In this document: positions 6,897 to 7,357 of the stretch, piece after piece
Layout of the letters: the number at the start of each line of letters is the position of its first letter
Numbering within the stretch: position 1 is the first letter of the stretch
NCBI GenBank assembly: GCA_012514125.1
Contig: JAAZAW010000230.1
Coordinates: 1 to 7,357, forward strand
Direction: 5' to 3'
DNA: 7,357 bases
Source of the DNA: Phycisphaerae bacterium
Lineage (GTDB): Bacteria; Planctomycetota; Phycisphaerae; JAAYCJ01
Translations under genes and position numbers: made by a program
Notes under the pieces: generated by a model
Database searches by the model: none
The model's input: the letters and a program-made list of their open reading frames with translations, nothing else
Told to the model about the DNA's origin: nothing

Positions 6897-7357
6897 CTAT
6901 TTCACTATCTGCGTCCCAACGCCTTTATCCGTATAAATCTCCAGCAACAGCGAATGCTCGATCCTGCCATCGATAATATGCGCCTTTTTCACCCCACCGT
7001 TCAGCGCCCGCAAACACGCGTTCACCTTCGGCATCATCCCTCCCGTAATCACACCCTGCGACACAAGCTCCCGTATCCGGGCCTCATTCAACTCGCTCAC
7101 CAGCGACCCAGGATCTTTCGGATCCATCCGAATCCCGTGCGTATCGCTCAGCACCACAAGCTTCTCCGCCTGAACCGCCGCCGCCACCTCACCTGCCACA
7201 TCATCCGCATTAATATTCAATTTACCGCCCGCCCGGTCGATCGCAATCGGCGCAATCACCGGAACCATATCCGCCTGGCAAAGCAGCTTGAGCAAATTCG
7301 CGTTCACACTCGTAATCTTCCCCACATATCCGATATCGATCCGTCTGCCTTCATCCC
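6897..7357 (-). CDS. argB: Acetylglutamate kinase, C-terminal half (5' end outside window)
   Basis: ArgB phosphorylates N-acetyl-L-glutamate with ATP, the second and often arginine-regulated step of arginine synthesis. The frame is open to the window edge, giving 152 visible residues, about half of a normal 290-300 residue enzyme. The fragment starts DEGRRIDIGYVGKI, matching the 'DLGFVG' segment of the family, so the GTG at 7325 is an internal Val codon, not a start. Further matches are NINADDVAGE (47-56), SDTHGI (70-75, where many homologues have TDVPGV), DPKDPGSLVSEL (78-89), GGMMPKV (105-111, with the conserved Lys110) and AHIIDGR (125-131), ending in the usual GVGTQI. The stop is TAG. The N-terminal part, including any extension linked to arginine feedback, is not visible. 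It leads into argD after a short hairpin-bearing gap. Confidence 0.95.
   Translation of the reverse strand, partial: DEGRRIDIGYVGKITSVNANLLKLLCQADMVPVIAPIAIDRAGGKLNINADDVAGEVAAAVQAEKLVVLSDTHGIRMDPKDPGSLVSELNEARIRELVSQGVITGGMMPKVNACLRALNGGVKKAHIIDGRIEHSLLLEIYTDKGVGTQIVK

Noticed and set aside
6897..7325. GTG at 7325 as the start of a 142-residue ArgB
   Set aside because: The frame continues upstream with family-like sequence (DIGYVGKI), so this GTG encodes an internal Val and the gene is cut by the window edge.

Overview
The window is one tightly packed, single-strand gene block. Every convincing gene lies on the minus strand, so transcription runs from base 7357 towards base 1. In that order the genes are: argB (its 5' half lies outside the window), argD, argF, rph (RNase PH), a lipoprotein with two SPOR-like domains, a GlmM-type phosphohexomutase, and a large ArnT/PMT-like membrane glycosyltransferase (GT39 type) whose last residues run off the other edge. 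Long plus-strand reading frames are antisense shadows.

The organism is a bacterium of moderately high GC. The ArgD N-terminal half (motif FPGWAVSGLGHCHP, then the 'IHIDNTFYNAQQGRLAELLSEKSFGGKCFFCNSGAEANEAA' region), the phosphohexomutase that resembles archaeal-type GlmM, and the overall gene style are most like Planctomycetota, possibly Phycisphaerae. That is recognition from memory, not a database result, and I hold it at about 0.55.

Region 7357-4703 is an arginine biosynthesis cluster. ArgB phosphorylates N-acetylglutamate, ArgD makes N-acetylornithine, and ArgF converts ornithine plus carbamoyl phosphate to citrulline. argB and argD are separated by about 39 bases that can form a small hairpin. 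argD and argF overlap by 14 bases. argF and rph, and then rph and the lipoprotein gene, each overlap by four bases (ATGA), which suggests translational coupling along the chain.

Region 3936-1 concerns the envelope. A 110-base spacer (3014-3123) separates the lipoprotein gene from glmM; it holds a clear ribosome binding site and nested inverted repeats but no obvious promoter or terminator. The glmM stop codon directly abuts the start of the glycosyltransferase. The block therefore joins arginine synthesis, tRNA 3'-end trimming and envelope or sugar functions. I found no insertion sequences, CRISPR arrays, tRNA or rRNA genes, or signs of a mobile island, and nothing that amounts to a clearly new system. 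The least explained gene is the double-SPOR lipoprotein.
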